Shown piece after piece: positions 8,908 through 17,760 of a stretch of 45,521 bases of DNA. Source of the stretch: Ferruginibacter sp. (lineage in GTDB: Bacteria > Bacteroidota > Bacteroidia > Chitinophagales > Chitinophagaceae). Position 1 is the first letter of the stretch; every line of letters begins with the position of its first letter. The stretch lies in assembly GCA_025352625.1 (NCBI GenBank), contig JANXSR010000268.1:1-45521 (forward strand), in the 5' to 3' direction. Made by a program: the position numbers and the translations under genes. Under the pieces are notes generated by a model that was not told the origin of the DNA, did no database searches, and worked only from the letters and a program-made list of their open reading frames with translations.

Positions 8908-9323
8908 AAAATATAAAATATTTGGTGGTGGGTATTTTCTTTGGAATCGTCTTTGTAAAAGCTGAAATTATCAGCTGGTTCAGAATACAGGAAATGTTTC
9001 AGTTAACTTCTTTTCACATGTATGGAGTTATTGGTACGGCCGTGGTGGTTGGTATGATTTCAGTATTCCTCATCAAAAAATTTAATATTAAAACATTTAG
9101 TGGCGAGGCTATTACTTTTGAGGATAAAAAATTTAATAAAGGACAAATAATTGGGGGATTGATTTTTGGCGTGGGCTGGGCAATAACCGGAGCCTGTCCA
9201 GGTCCCTTATTTGCTCAGATTGGGAGTGGGTTTGGCGTAGTATCCATTACGCTTTTATCAGCAATAGCGGGCACCTGGGTTTACGGAAAAGTATCCCATA
9301 AAATTGGCCCGGAAAATGAATGA
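8904..9323 (+). CDS. YeeE/YedE-family sulfur-compound transporter, second half
   Basis: 139 residues with about four membrane helices. The second family motif, GWAITGACPGPLFAQIGSG, contains the conserved cysteine. A four-base ATGA overlap with the previous gene indicates translational coupling, and the two half-size proteins probably pair to form the pathway. Its stop lies 11 bases from that of the convergent ccmB, with no terminator hairpin in between. Confidence 0.85.
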   Translation: MKNIKYLVVGIFFGIVFVKAEIISWFRIQEMFQLTSFHMYGVIGTAVVVGMISVFLIKKFNIKTFSGEAITFEDKKFNKGQIIGGLIFGVGWAITGACPGPLFAQIGSGFGVVSITLLSAIAGTWVYGKVSHKIGPENE

Positions 9324-9334
9324 TCAATGTAGTC

Positions 9335-9991
9335 TTAGTCTTTCCATAAAAATGGAAATAAAATTATTGAAAGTACTAATACCATTACATCAAAACCAAT
9401 AATTAATAAAGTAAGGTTCAAAAGAGCACCCTCTCTAAACATTTCGCCGAAAGCTACTTTAGATAACCGTATTACCAATAATAACTGAGGAACAATAAGC
9501 GGAAACCCGAGAATAGCCATTAAAGCGGCATTTTGCTGTGCTTTTGCTGCTATGGCCGCCAGTAATGTAAATACAAGACTTAAGCTGACGCTGCCTATAC
9601 ATACAATGCCCAAAAATTGTAAAGGATTGCTAAGGGGATTTTTTAGCAATAGAAAAAATAGCGCAAGGCTCATCAAACTCATTAGCAACATCAAAATTAT
9701 ATTGTAAATAAGTTTGGCAATTATAAATTCTTTGGCACCGGCAATTGAATAAAAATACAACATGCGTCCACGGCTTTCCTGCAAAAAACTTTTAGCCACC
9801 GCATTTACGCAAACAAATAATTGAATAATCCAAAACAATGCATTCCAAACATCAGCCTCAGGATTATTTAACGACAGATAAAGTACAAAAATGGTAGAAG
9901 CCACATAAAGTAAAATACCGTAAAAGCTGTGCTGCTGTCTTAATTCAAGCAGCAGATCTTTTTTTAATAATGAAAAAATTGTTTTTGTCAT
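9335..9991 (-). CDS. ccmB: CcmB-type haem exporter membrane subunit
   Basis: 218 residues with six membrane helices. It starts MTKTIFSLLKKDLLLELR and carries the QESRGRMLYFYSIAG region and the GFPLIVPQLLLVIR segment characteristic of CcmB. CcmB works with the ATPase CcmA and with CcmC to release haem-loaded CcmE. ccmA is not adjacent here, which is common in Bacteroidota. It follows tdk by 55 bases on the same strand and may share its transcript. Confidence 0.88.
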   Translation of the reverse strand: MTKTIFSLLKKDLLLELRQQHSFYGILLYVASTIFVLYLSLNNPEADVWNALFWIIQLFVCVNAVAKSFLQESRGRMLYFYSIAGAKEFIIAKLIYNIILMLLMSLMSLALFFLLLKNPLSNPLQFLGIVCIGSVSLSLVFTLLAAIAAKAQQNAALMAILGFPLIVPQLLLVIRLSKVAFGEMFREGALLNLTLLIIGFDVMVLVLSIILFPFLWKD

Positions 9992-10046
9992 ACGATATAC
10001 TATTTTTTAAGCAAGGCAAAATGTGCTAACTATTTCCTGCAAATAA

Positions 10047-10613
10047 TTAATCTTTTAACAAGGCACAGATTCTACATCTTGGCTCATATTTATCTTTTTC
10101 ACCTAACATTAACTGGCTATCACCGGCAACTTTTCTATAGCTTACATTGGCAATATTGCCACACTTTACGCAAATAGCGTGTAATTTGGTAATATAGTCA
10201 GCTATAGCCAGCAGGTTAGGCATCTGGCCAAAAGGTTTCCCTGTGTAATCCATATCCAAACCTGCAATAATTACCCTTATACCTCTTAAAGCAAGTTGTT
10301 CGCAAACATTACCGATTTCTGCATCAAAAAACTGAGCCTCATCAATACCTACAACATCCACATCATGTGCCAGCAACAAAATAGTTTGAGAACTTTCAAC
10401 GGGAGTACTTTGAATAAAATTTGTATCGTGACTTACAATATTTACTTCATCAAAACGAACATCAATAGCAGGTTTAAAAATTTCCAATTTAAGATTGGCA
10501 ATTTTTACCCTTTTTAATCTCCTAATCAGCTCCTCTGTTTTACCACTGAACATACTGCCACAGATAACTTCAATAGAACCCCGTCCACCTTTTAAATTTG
10601 GTTCAATAAACAT
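10047..10613 (-). CDS. tdk: Thymidine kinase (type II)
   Basis: 188 residues. The P-loop [10 protein letters not shown] is at 19-28, the catalytic glutamate is in DEAQFF (Glu92), and the substrate-loop region is near SYRKVAGDS. Four zinc-binding cysteines are in CVKCG (148, 151) and CRIC (180, 183). It phosphorylates thymidine to dTMP in the salvage pathway. It diverges from the unknown gene at 10727 across a gap of about 110 bases. Confidence 0.95.
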   Translation of the reverse strand: MFIEPNLKGGRGSIEVICGSMFSGKTEELIRRLKRVKIANLKLEIFKPAIDVRFDEVNIVSHDTNFIQSTPVESSQTILLLAHDVDVVGIDEAQFFDAEIGNVCEQLALRGIRVIIAGLDMDYTGKPFGQMPNLLAIADYITKLHAICVKCGNIANVSYRKVAGDSQLMLGEKDKYEPRCRICALLKD

Positions 10614-10673
10614 TTATAAATTTTTTAAAAATTGTGTTTGTAACTTTAGTGTAATGTTTGCAAAGGTTACAGT

Positions 10674-10706
10674 TTTGGGTCATTAGTCAAAACTAAATTT
10701 TCTTTG
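10674..10706 (+). promoter_or_regulatory. Probable promoter of the gene at 10727
   Basis: TTTG (10674-10677), 21 bases, TTTCTTTG (10699-10706). The -7 box differs from TAnnTTTG at one base. It lies 20 bases before the first possible ATG. Confidence 0.45.
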
Positions 10707-10726
10707 CAATTGCTTATATACAAACA

Positions 10727-11470
10727 ATGGTAATTATGGAAAGGGTGGAAACACTTTTGCAAAAGCTGCATCAACAATTTAACGATAAGCAATCCGTAGA
10801 TCAATTATTATTGACTGTTCAGATGTTACAGCATGAATTAACCCATTTAAAAGGAAGCCAGCCATTAGAAGTAAACAGGACGGTTACCTTATCGATGCCA
10901 CTACAAATGATCGCTAATCAAAAGGAGGCAGCAATAATAGCGATTAACCCTGTTGTAGAAGAGAAGACAGTTGAAATTTTGCTGGTTGATGAAGCTGCAG
11001 TAGAAGCTGAATTAGACGAAATAAAGCGCAATGCCAATATTATCCAACATTTAGCTGCACATACCAAACCTCAGTTATTATTTGATCCTGCCGATGAAGA
11101 GATACCAACATTCATTCACCAGCAGCCTGTTAGTAAAAAGGAAGTGAATGATTGGGCAGGTACAGAAAATAAATCCTTAAATGATACGCTTAAAGAAGTT
11201 ACTACAGAATTGAGTGCCAAATTAAGTGACAGTCCTGTAAAAGATCTTAAAAAGGCAATCGGGGTTAATGATCGTTTTTTATTTATCAATGAATTGTTTA
11301 GAGGCGATGAGGCGATGTATGAACGCAGTATCAAAACCATCAATAGTTTTACGATATGGCCTGAAGCTGAATATTGGATTAGAAGAGAACTAAAAACAAA
11401 ATTAGGTTGGAAAGATAGTAACGAAACAGTTCAACAATTTGATCAATTAATCAGAAGGCGTTTTTCTTGA
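10727..11470 (+). CDS. Uncharacterised Bacteroidota protein beside waaA
   Basis: 247 residues, no signal peptide or membrane helix. The N-terminal ~60 residues are Leu/Gln-rich and probably helical (VETLLQKLHQQFNDKQ). The middle is acidic and variable. The C-terminal ~75 residues (KAIGVNDRFLFINELFRGD, then EAEYWIRRELKTKLGW) look like a conserved helical domain. I do not recognise a function. ATG codons at 10727 and 10736 are both possible starts. The last 28 bases overlap the 3' end of waaA on the other strand. Confidence 0.75.
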   Translation: MVIMERVETLLQKLHQQFNDKQSVDQLLLTVQMLQHELTHLKGSQPLEVNRTVTLSMPLQMIANQKEAAIIAINPVVEEKTVEILLVDEAAVEAELDEIKRNANIIQHLAAHTKPQLLFDPADEEIPTFIHQQPVSKKEVNDWAGTENKSLNDTLKEVTTELSAKLSDSPVKDLKKAIGVNDRFLFINELFRGDEAMYERSIKTINSFTIWPEAEYWIRRELKTKLGWKDSNETVQQFDQLIRRRFS

Positions 11471-12690
11471 ATAAATGCTGTAATTTTTTTTGTTGCACCA
11501 CTATTTGAATACACATAATTTTTGGCAGATTCACCGGAGCTTTTCAATAAAAGCTCATCATTCCAAAATTCCGTTAAAACTTTTTCAAGCTCCAGGGCAC
11601 TTGCAATACTGATACCACCTCCACAGGCTGTTAGCTCTATTGCTTCAATAAATTTTTCAAATTCAGGGCCGTAAATTACAGGCTTGCCGTAAACTGCAGG
11701 TTCAAGTACATTGTGTACGCCATCGTCACCAAACCCACCACCAACATAAGTTATATCTGCATAACGATAGAGTCTCGAAAGCATTCCTATATTATCGATG
11801 ATTAAAACATTTGAAGTTACAGGTTGATTAAGAGCCAGATCAGAATAAAGTATTGATCCTGCAAATTCCTTTTGAACATCTTTTAAATTTTGTTCGTCAA
11901 TTTCATGTGGGGCGATGATAAATTTTATGTGTGGATTAGCCCTTACGTAGTGAATCAGTTCAGTCTCATCTTCTTCCCATGTGCTGCCGGCTACAATAAC
12001 TTTATTTTCTCCGCAAAACTGTTCTATCAAAGGGAGGTGTTCAAATTTTTCCGCAATTTCAATCACCCTGTCAAACCTTGTATCGCCAGTTACCGTTACG
12101 TTATTTTCAATACCTATGCCTGCCAATAAATTCTTTGAGTCTTCATCCTGCACAAAAAAATGGGTAAAAGCGGGTAAAATATTTTTCCAAATTTTACCAT
12201 ACCATTTAAAAAAAGGCTGACCCGGTCTAAAAATTCCGGATACCAATAAAAGGGGAATGCGTTGCTGTTTTAATTCTTCTAAATAATAAAACCAGTATTC
12301 ATATTTTACCCATAAAACCAGTGATGGATTAATAGCCTTAATTAGTTTTGCAGCATTAGCTTTGCTATCTATCGGTAAATAAAAAATATCATCAGCTCCC
12401 GTATATTTTTTTTGTATTTCATAACCACTTGGCGAAAAAAAAGTAAGTACAATTTTAACAGCCGGATAATTTTTTTTGAGGGCTTCTAAAGCAGGTCTTC
12501 CCTGCTCAAATTCGCCAAGGCTGGCGCAATGCATCCATACTGTTTTAGCAGATTCTTTTTGCTTAAAACTAACAACAGGAAATTCTTTTCTTCCCGAAAG
12601 CCATAGCCTGGCTTTAGGATTTCCTATGGCCAGTAACTTAATTGCAGTAATATAAAGGTTTAAAAAAATGGTGTAAAAAATTGTACCCAT
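11443..12690 (-). CDS. waaA: 3-deoxy-D-manno-octulosonic acid (Kdo) transferase
   Basis: 415 residues. An N-terminal hydrophobic segment anchors it to the inner membrane. The acceptor-site motif CASLGEFEQGRP contains the catalytic-base glutamate (about residue 60). The second GT-B domain has VAGSTWEEDE, FIIAPHE, YVGGGFGDDGVHNVLEPA and YGPEF, all typical of WaaA (KdtA). It adds Kdo to lipid A precursor, so the cell makes a Kdo-containing LPS core. Its final 28 bases overlap the convergent unknown gene. A good promoter lies just upstream at 12703-12735. Confidence 0.95.
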   Translation of the reverse strand: MGTIFYTIFLNLYITAIKLLAIGNPKARLWLSGRKEFPVVSFKQKESAKTVWMHCASLGEFEQGRPALEALKKNYPAVKIVLTFFSPSGYEIQKKYTGADDIFYLPIDSKANAAKLIKAINPSLVLWVKYEYWFYYLEELKQQRIPLLLVSGIFRPGQPFFKWYGKIWKNILPAFTHFFVQDEDSKNLLAGIGIENNVTVTGDTRFDRVIEIAEKFEHLPLIEQFCGENKVIVAGSTWEEDETELIHYVRANPHIKFIIAPHEIDEQNLKDVQKEFAGSILYSDLALNQPVTSNVLIIDNIGMLSRLYRYADITYVGGGFGDDGVHNVLEPAVYGKPVIYGPEFEKFIEAIELTACGGGISIASALELEKVLTEFWNDELLLKSSGESAKNYVYSNSGATKKITAFIQEKRLLIN

Positions 12691-12702
12691 TAGTTTTTAT
12701 TA

Positions 12703-12735
12703 CAAATCTACCAGCAAAATTTTAATTCTAAACAA
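12703..12735 (-). promoter_or_regulatory. Probable promoter of waaA
   Basis: On the minus strand: TTG (12735-12733), 22 bases, TAGATTTG (12710-12703), a perfect -7 box. It ends 12 bases before the waaA ATG. Confidence 0.55.
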
Positions 12736-12757
12736 TGTATAAAACTACAACCCCTAA

Positions 12758-12789
12758 TTTGAAACTGCCTGATTGAATCCCTATCTTTG
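12758..12789 (+). promoter_or_regulatory. Promoter of the nucleotide-sugar operon
   Basis: TTTG (12758-12761), 20 bases, TATCTTTG (12782-12789); both boxes fit the Bacteroidota consensus. The aminotransferase ATG follows at 12810. Back to back with the waaA promoter. Confidence 0.65.
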
Positions 12790-12809
12790 CCATCGAAAAA
12801 AAAGATTAT

Positions 12810-13943
12810 ATGAGGCCTTTACAAATGGTAGACACAAAGACGCAGTATTATAAAATAAAAGAAGAAGTTGATGCAGCAGTATTAAATGTGATGGAAAGTT
12901 CGCAGTTTATAGGTGGTAAAGTGGTAAATGATTTTGCAATAAACCTTGCTGCCTACAATGGCGTTAAGTATGTTATTCCCTGTGCAAATGGAACAGATGC
13001 ATTGCAGATTGCTATGATGGCGCTTGATTTAAAACCGGGTGATGAAGTAATTACACCATCATTTACTTACATAGCAACAGTTGAGGCCGCAGCTTTATTA
13101 CAGCTACAGCCAGTTTTTGTAGAAGTAGATAAACAGACTTTCTGTATGAATCCGGAGGCAGTAGAAAAGGCCATTACACCCAAAACAAAAGCCATTATTC
13201 CAGTTCATTTATATGGGCATGCTGTTGAAATGGAAAAGATTATGGCCATAGCAAAGAAGTATGATTTATTTGTAATTGAAGACAATGCCCAGGCTATTGG
13301 TTGTGATTATACATTTAGCAATGGTACAGTTTCTAAAACCGGGGGTATCGGTCATATTGGATGTACCTCGTTTTATCCATCAAAAAATCTAGGCGCATTT
13401 GGCGATGGAGGTGCAATATTTACCAATGATGAAACGTTAGCAGGCAAACTACAAAAGATAGCAGCCCATGGGCAAAGCAAACGATATTATCATGATGTAG
13501 TTGGTTGTAATTCCAGGTTGGATGCAATGCAGGCGGCAATACTTGACATTAAATTAAAGCATTTGGATGAATATATTGTAGCCAGAAGAAAAGCTGCTGC
13601 TATTTATGATAAAGGTTTTGAAGGCAATGAAAATATAGTAACACCCTACAGGGCTTCATACAGTAAACATGTTTTTCATCAATACACTTTAACATTGGTT
13701 GATAAAGATAGAGATGGACTAAATAAGTTTCTTTCAGAAAAGGGAGTGCCTTCTATGATTTATTATCCGGTTCCCTGCCACAAGCAAAAAATGTTTGCTG
13801 CATTTGGTGGTGGAAATTATCAACTACCCGTAACAGACTGGTTAACGGAAAGAGTTATTTCTTTACCAATTCATACAGAGCTTGATGAGGAACAACAGTA
13901 TTTTATTATTTCAAATGTATTAGATTATATAAATTCAAATTAA
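12810..13943 (+). CDS. DegT/DnrJ/EryC1/StrS-family sugar aminotransferase
   Basis: 377 residues of a PLP enzyme. The cofactor lysine is Lys192 in SFYPSKNLGAFGDGGA, the pyridine-contacting aspartate is in VIEDNAQAIG (Asp158), and the phosphate site is ANGTDALQIA. The family transfers an amino group from glutamate to a keto group on a nucleotide sugar. Sequence style is close to WbpE-type enzymes, which act on UDP-3-keto-HexNAcA, but the matching oxidase (WbpB) is absent from the window, so the substrate stays open. First gene of the sugar operon, with its own promoter; the next gene starts 8 bases after its stop. Confidence 0.9.
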   Translation: MRPLQMVDTKTQYYKIKEEVDAAVLNVMESSQFIGGKVVNDFAINLAAYNGVKYVIPCANGTDALQIAMMALDLKPGDEVITPSFTYIATVEAAALLQLQPVFVEVDKQTFCMNPEAVEKAITPKTKAIIPVHLYGHAVEMEKIMAIAKKYDLFVIEDNAQAIGCDYTFSNGTVSKTGGIGHIGCTSFYPSKNLGAFGDGGAIFTNDETLAGKLQKIAAHGQSKRYYHDVVGCNSRLDAMQAAILDIKLKHLDEYIVARRKAAAIYDKGFEGNENIVTPYRASYSKHVFHQYTLTLVDKDRDGLNKFLSEKGVPSMIYYPVPCHKQKMFAAFGGGNYQLPVTDWLTERVISLPIHTELDEEQQYFIISNVLDYINSN

Positions 13944-13951
13944 GAAGTACC

Positions 13952-15283
13952 ATGAAAATTGCAGTAGTTGGAACAGGATATGTAGGTTTAGTAACCGGAA
14001 CATGTTTTGCAGAAACAGGTAATGAAGTTATTTGTGTAGATATTGATAAAACTAAAGTAGATAAATTATCTTCTGGAAAAATAACGATTTACGAGCCTGG
14101 TCTGGAAAAAATATTTTTAAGAAACCAGCGGGAAAATCGTTTACGTTTTACTACTTCGCTGGTTGATGGCATACAGGATGCACAAGTAGTTTTTCTTGCC
14201 TTACCAACTCCTCCGGGAGAGGATGGGAGTGCTGATTTAAAATATATTTTAGGCGTAGCAAAAGATTTAGGCGCCTTGATTAAGGATGGTGACTATAAAG
14301 TAATCATTGATAAAAGTACAGTTCCCGTGGGTACTGCAGCAAAAGTAAAACAGGCATTGCTCAACAATGGTGGCATTGAAGGAACGTTTGATATTGTAAG
14401 TAATCCTGAATTTTTAAGAGAAGGTGTTGCAGTAGATGATTTTATGAAACCTGACAGGGTAGTGATAGGTACATCATCAGAAAGAGCCAAAAAGATTTTG
14501 AATGATTTATATGCACCCTTTGTACGACAGGGAAATCCCGTAATTTTTATGGATGAAAAAAGTGCCGAATTAACCAAGTATGCAGCCAATTCTTTTCTGG
14601 CAACCAAGATTACTTTTATGAATGAAATTGCACAACTGTGCGAACTCCTCGGGGCAGATGTTGACATGGTGCGCAAGGGAATTGGTAGTGATGAGAGGAT
14701 AGGAAAACGCTTTTTATTTCCAGGTATTGGTTATGGGGGAAGCTGTTTTCCCAAAGACGTTCAGGCATTAGCAAAATCATCTATAGAAGTTGATTATAGT
14801 TTTAAAATATTAGATGCTGTGATGGAAGTAAATGAAAAGCAAAAGCTTCACTTAATTCCTAAAATAAACGCTTTTTTTAATAATGATTTACAGGGAAAAA
14901 AAATTGCACTTTGGGGCCTGGCTTTTAAGCCTAATACAGATGACATAAGGGAAGCCCCGGCTTTATATTTGATAGATGCATTTTTGGCTGCCGGTGCAAC
15001 CGTAGCTACTTTTGATCCCGAGGCGATGAATAATGTAAAACAAATAACAGGCGACAAAATTACTTTTGTAGAAAGTCAATATGATGCATTAAAGGACGCA
15101 GATGCATTGGTAATAGCAACTGAATGGAGTGAGTTTAGAACACCTGACTTTAATAAAATAACCTCTTTACTTAAAAATAAAGCAATTTTCGACGGCCGTA
15201 ATTTGTTTGATTTAAAACAAATGGAAGATCTTGGATATCATTATGTGAGCATTGGAAGAAAGGTTGTTAACCCTATTGGTTAA
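13952..15283 (+). CDS. ugd: UDP-glucose 6-dehydrogenase
   Basis: 443 residues. The NAD site is VVGTGYVGLVTG (residues 5-16), and the substrate segments are IYEPGL, KSTVPVGT and NPEFLREG. The catalytic cysteine is Cys265 in GYGGSCFPKD. It oxidises UDP-glucose twice to UDP-glucuronate. The following gene encodes the decarboxylase that uses this product, which supports the assignment over other members of the family. Confidence 0.94.
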   Translation: MKIAVVGTGYVGLVTGTCFAETGNEVICVDIDKTKVDKLSSGKITIYEPGLEKIFLRNQRENRLRFTTSLVDGIQDAQVVFLALPTPPGEDGSADLKYILGVAKDLGALIKDGDYKVIIDKSTVPVGTAAKVKQALLNNGGIEGTFDIVSNPEFLREGVAVDDFMKPDRVVIGTSSERAKKILNDLYAPFVRQGNPVIFMDEKSAELTKYAANSFLATKITFMNEIAQLCELLGADVDMVRKGIGSDERIGKRFLFPGIGYGGSCFPKDVQALAKSSIEVDYSFKILDAVMEVNEKQKLHLIPKINAFFNNDLQGKKIALWGLAFKPNTDDIREAPALYLIDAFLAAGATVATFDPEAMNNVKQITGDKITFVESQYDALKDADALVIATEWSEFRTPDFNKITSLLKNKAIFDGRNLFDLKQMEDLGYHYVSIGRKVVNPIG

Positions 15284-15332
15284 TTCCCCGGGCGTATTTT
15301 TAAGAATATTTTTTACTTTTTAATTTATAGTA

Positions 15333-16325
15333 ATGGCTGCTAAAAGGGTTTTAATAACAGGTGCTGCAGGATTTCTGGGCTCTCACCTTTGTGATCGGTT
15401 TATAAAAGAAGGGTACAATGTAATTGGAATGGATAATTTAATAACAGGCGATCTTAAAAACATCGAACATCTTTTTAAATTAAAGGAGTTTGAGTTTTAT
15501 CACCATGATGTTTCTAAATTTATTCATATCTCTGGAGAACTTGATTACATTTTGCATTTTGCATCTCCAGCAAGCCCCATAGATTATTTAAAAATTCCCA
15601 TTCAAACTTTAAAAGTTGGTTCGTTAGGAACGCACAATTGCCTGGGACTTGCACTAGCTAAAAAGGCAAGAATATTAGTAGCAAGTACAAGCGAGGTTTA
15701 TGGAGACCCGATAGTTCATCCACAGAATGAAGAATATTGGGGTAATGTGAATCCGGTTGGACCAAGGGGTGTTTATGATGAAGCAAAACGTTTTCAGGAA
15801 GCCATTACCATGGCCTATCATACCTTTCACCACGTTGAAACAAGAATCATAAGAATATTTAATACCTATGGCCCAAGAATGAGATTAAATGATGGCCGTG
15901 CTTTACCTGCTTTCATTGGCCAGGCTTTACGTGGCGAAGATTTAACCGTGTTTGGAGATGGTAGCCAAACAAGAAGTTTTTGTTACGTGGCAGATTTAGT
16001 AGAAGGTATTTACCGCTTGTTAATGAGTGATTATGCGCAACCTGTTAACATTGGTAATCCTGATGAAATTTCATTAAAAGATTTTGCAGAAGAAATTATA
16101 AAACTAACAGGCACAGCACAAAAAATAGTGTACAAACCTTTACCGACAGACGACCCAAAACAACGGCAGCCTGATATTACAAAAGCAAAAGCAATTTTGG
16201 GCTGGCAACCAACAGTAAACAGGGCAGATGGGTTAAAGATTACTTATGATTATTTTAAATCTTTGCCTAAGGAGGAGCTATATAAATTGCCAAAGGAATT
16301 TGCGGGGGCTGCTAAGAATGGATAG
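15333..16325 (+). CDS. UDP-glucuronate decarboxylase (UDP-xylose synthase)
   Basis: 330-residue short-chain dehydrogenase. NAD motif GAAGFLGSH (10-18), [20 protein letters not shown] with the family glutamate (Glu121), and the Tyr148/Lys152 pair in [15 protein letters not shown], the arginine-rich [14 protein letters not shown], and [13 protein letters not shown] are typical of UXS. It converts UDP-glucuronate to UDP-xylose through a 4-keto intermediate. It lies 49 bases after ugd. Confidence 0.92.
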   Translation: MAAKRVLITGAAGFLGSHLCDRFIKEGYNVIGMDNLITGDLKNIEHLFKLKEFEFYHHDVSKFIHISGELDYILHFASPASPIDYLKIPIQTLKVGSLGTHNCLGLALAKKARILVASTSEVYGDPIVHPQNEEYWGNVNPVGPRGVYDEAKRFQEAITMAYHTFHHVETRIIRIFNTYGPRMRLNDGRALPAFIGQALRGEDLTVFGDGSQTRSFCYVADLVEGIYRLLMSDYAQPVNIGNPDEISLKDFAEEIIKLTGTAQKIVYKPLPTDDPKQRQPDITKAKAILGWQPTVNRADGLKITYDYFKSLPKEELYKLPKEFAGAAKNG

Positions 16326-16389
16326 CTAAAATAAATGTAGTTAAATCACCCTTATTTTTCTACAAGAAATAAACTACTTAAAAAATCTA

Positions 16390-16439
16390 ATACTCCTTAT
16401 TTGGGATATAACACAATTCCGATGGGAGCAAAGGAGTAT
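16390..16439 (+). promoter_or_regulatory. Inverted repeat that could hide a ribosome-binding site
   Basis: ATACTCCTT (16390-16398) is the exact reverse complement of AAGGAGTAT (16431-16439). The second arm contains a Shine-Dalgarno-like AAGGAG 11 bases before the ATG at 16448. A smaller GGGAT/ATTCC pairing could stack inside the loop. If it folds in RNA, the ribosome site would be paired. It lies in the largest gap (122 bases) inside the sugar operon. Confidence 0.4.
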
Positions 16440-16447
16440 ATAAAATC

Positions 16448-17737
16448 ATGTATCAGGATTTACTGAAAAAAAATAAAAAGCTCGCTGTTATTGGTTTGGG
16501 TTATGTAGGGTTACCTATTGCATTGGAATTTGCAAAAAAAATAAAGGTAATTGGTTTCGATATTAACGTTAAGAGAGTGGAGCTGATGCGAAATAATATT
16601 GATCCGAGCCAGGAGTTAGAAGGAAGTGCGTTTGACAGTAGTGATATAGATTTTACCAATGACCTCGCAATTTTAAAGCAGGCTAATTTTTTTATAGTAG
16701 CTGTACCAACGCCCGTTGATGAACACAATGTACCTAACCTTATACCTCTAATAAGAGCATGTGAAACCATTGGAAAAGTAATAAAAAAAGGAGACTATGT
16801 GGTTTTTGAAAGTACAGTCTACCCTGGTTGTACAGAAGAAGATTGTTTACCTATTATTGAAAAATTAAGTGGGCTAAAAAATATTGTTGATTTTAAAATT
16901 GGTTATTCTCCTGAAAGAATTAATCCGGGGGATAAGGAACATACACTGCCCAAAATTATTAAAGTCGTAAGTGGGTGTGATCAGGAAAGTTTGGAGCTGA
17001 TAGCAAAAGTGTACGAACTGGTTGTAACAGCTGGTGTTCACAAAGCTTCCAGTATTAAAGTAGCAGAAGCCGCAAAAATTATTGAAAATACACAAAGAGA
17101 TCTCAACATAGCGTTGATGAATGAATTATCAATAATTTTTGATAAAATGGGCATTAATACATTTGAGGTATTAGAAGCTGCAGGAACCAAATGGAATTTC
17201 TTAAAATTTCAACCAGGTCTTGTTGGTGGCCATTGCATTGGTGTAGATCCATATTACCTAACATACAAATCAAAAAAATTAGGGTATGATAGTCAGATAA
17301 TTTTAGCCGGGCGTGCTATAAATGATGGCATGTCGGGGCATATTGTTAAACAGGTATTGCAATATATTATTCAATACAGCGGTAACATTAAAGATGCGAA
17401 GGTATTGGTAATGGGAGTTACATTTAAAGAAAATGTAACCGATATACGTAACAGCAAAGTGGCTGATGTGGTAAAAGAATTACAGTCTTTCTCACTAAAT
17501 GTACATGTTACCGATCCGCATGCCGATAGTTCGGAATTAAAACATGAATATGGCTTCGAATTAACGACGGATTTAGCCCGGGATTATGATGCTGTGATTA
17601 TAGCTGTTCCACATAACGAATATAAAAAACTGGCAGACGGTTATTTTGCAGGTATTACCAAAGAAAAAGCAATGATTGCAGATCTAAAAGGAATTTATAG
17701 AGGTAAAATAAGCAGCAGGTTTTATTGGAGTTTGTAA
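16448..17737 (+). CDS. UDP-N-acetylhexosamine 6-dehydrogenase (TviB/WbpA type)
   Basis: 429 residues. NAD site VIGLGYVGLP, then VPTPVDEHNVPN, FESTVYPGCTEE, GYSPERINPGDKEH, and the catalytic Cys263 in GGHCIGVDPYYL. These place it with the UDP-GlcNAc/UDP-GalNAc dehydrogenases that make the uronic acid form, not with ugd. The partner 4-epimerase comes next, as in the Vi-antigen tviB-tviC pair. It is preceded by an inverted repeat and an unusually clear Shine-Dalgarno-like sequence. GlcNAc versus GalNAc substrate cannot be settled here. Confidence 0.9.
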   Translation: MYQDLLKKNKKLAVIGLGYVGLPIALEFAKKIKVIGFDINVKRVELMRNNIDPSQELEGSAFDSSDIDFTNDLAILKQANFFIVAVPTPVDEHNVPNLIPLIRACETIGKVIKKGDYVVFESTVYPGCTEEDCLPIIEKLSGLKNIVDFKIGYSPERINPGDKEHTLPKIIKVVSGCDQESLELIAKVYELVVTAGVHKASSIKVAEAAKIIENTQRDLNIALMNELSIIFDKMGINTFEVLEAAGTKWNFLKFQPGLVGGHCIGVDPYYLTYKSKKLGYDSQIILAGRAINDGMSGHIVKQVLQYIIQYSGNIKDAKVLVMGVTFKENVTDIRNSKVADVVKELQSFSLNVHVTDPHADSSELKHEYGFELTTDLARDYDAVIIAVPHNEYKKLADGYFAGITKEKAMIADLKGIYRGKISSRFYWSL

Positions 17738-17760
17738 TGATGAATAATTAATAAAAGATA

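Noticed and set aside
14293-14676. 127-codon minus-strand open frame
   Set aside because: Antisense to ugd; composition is that of a shadow frame.
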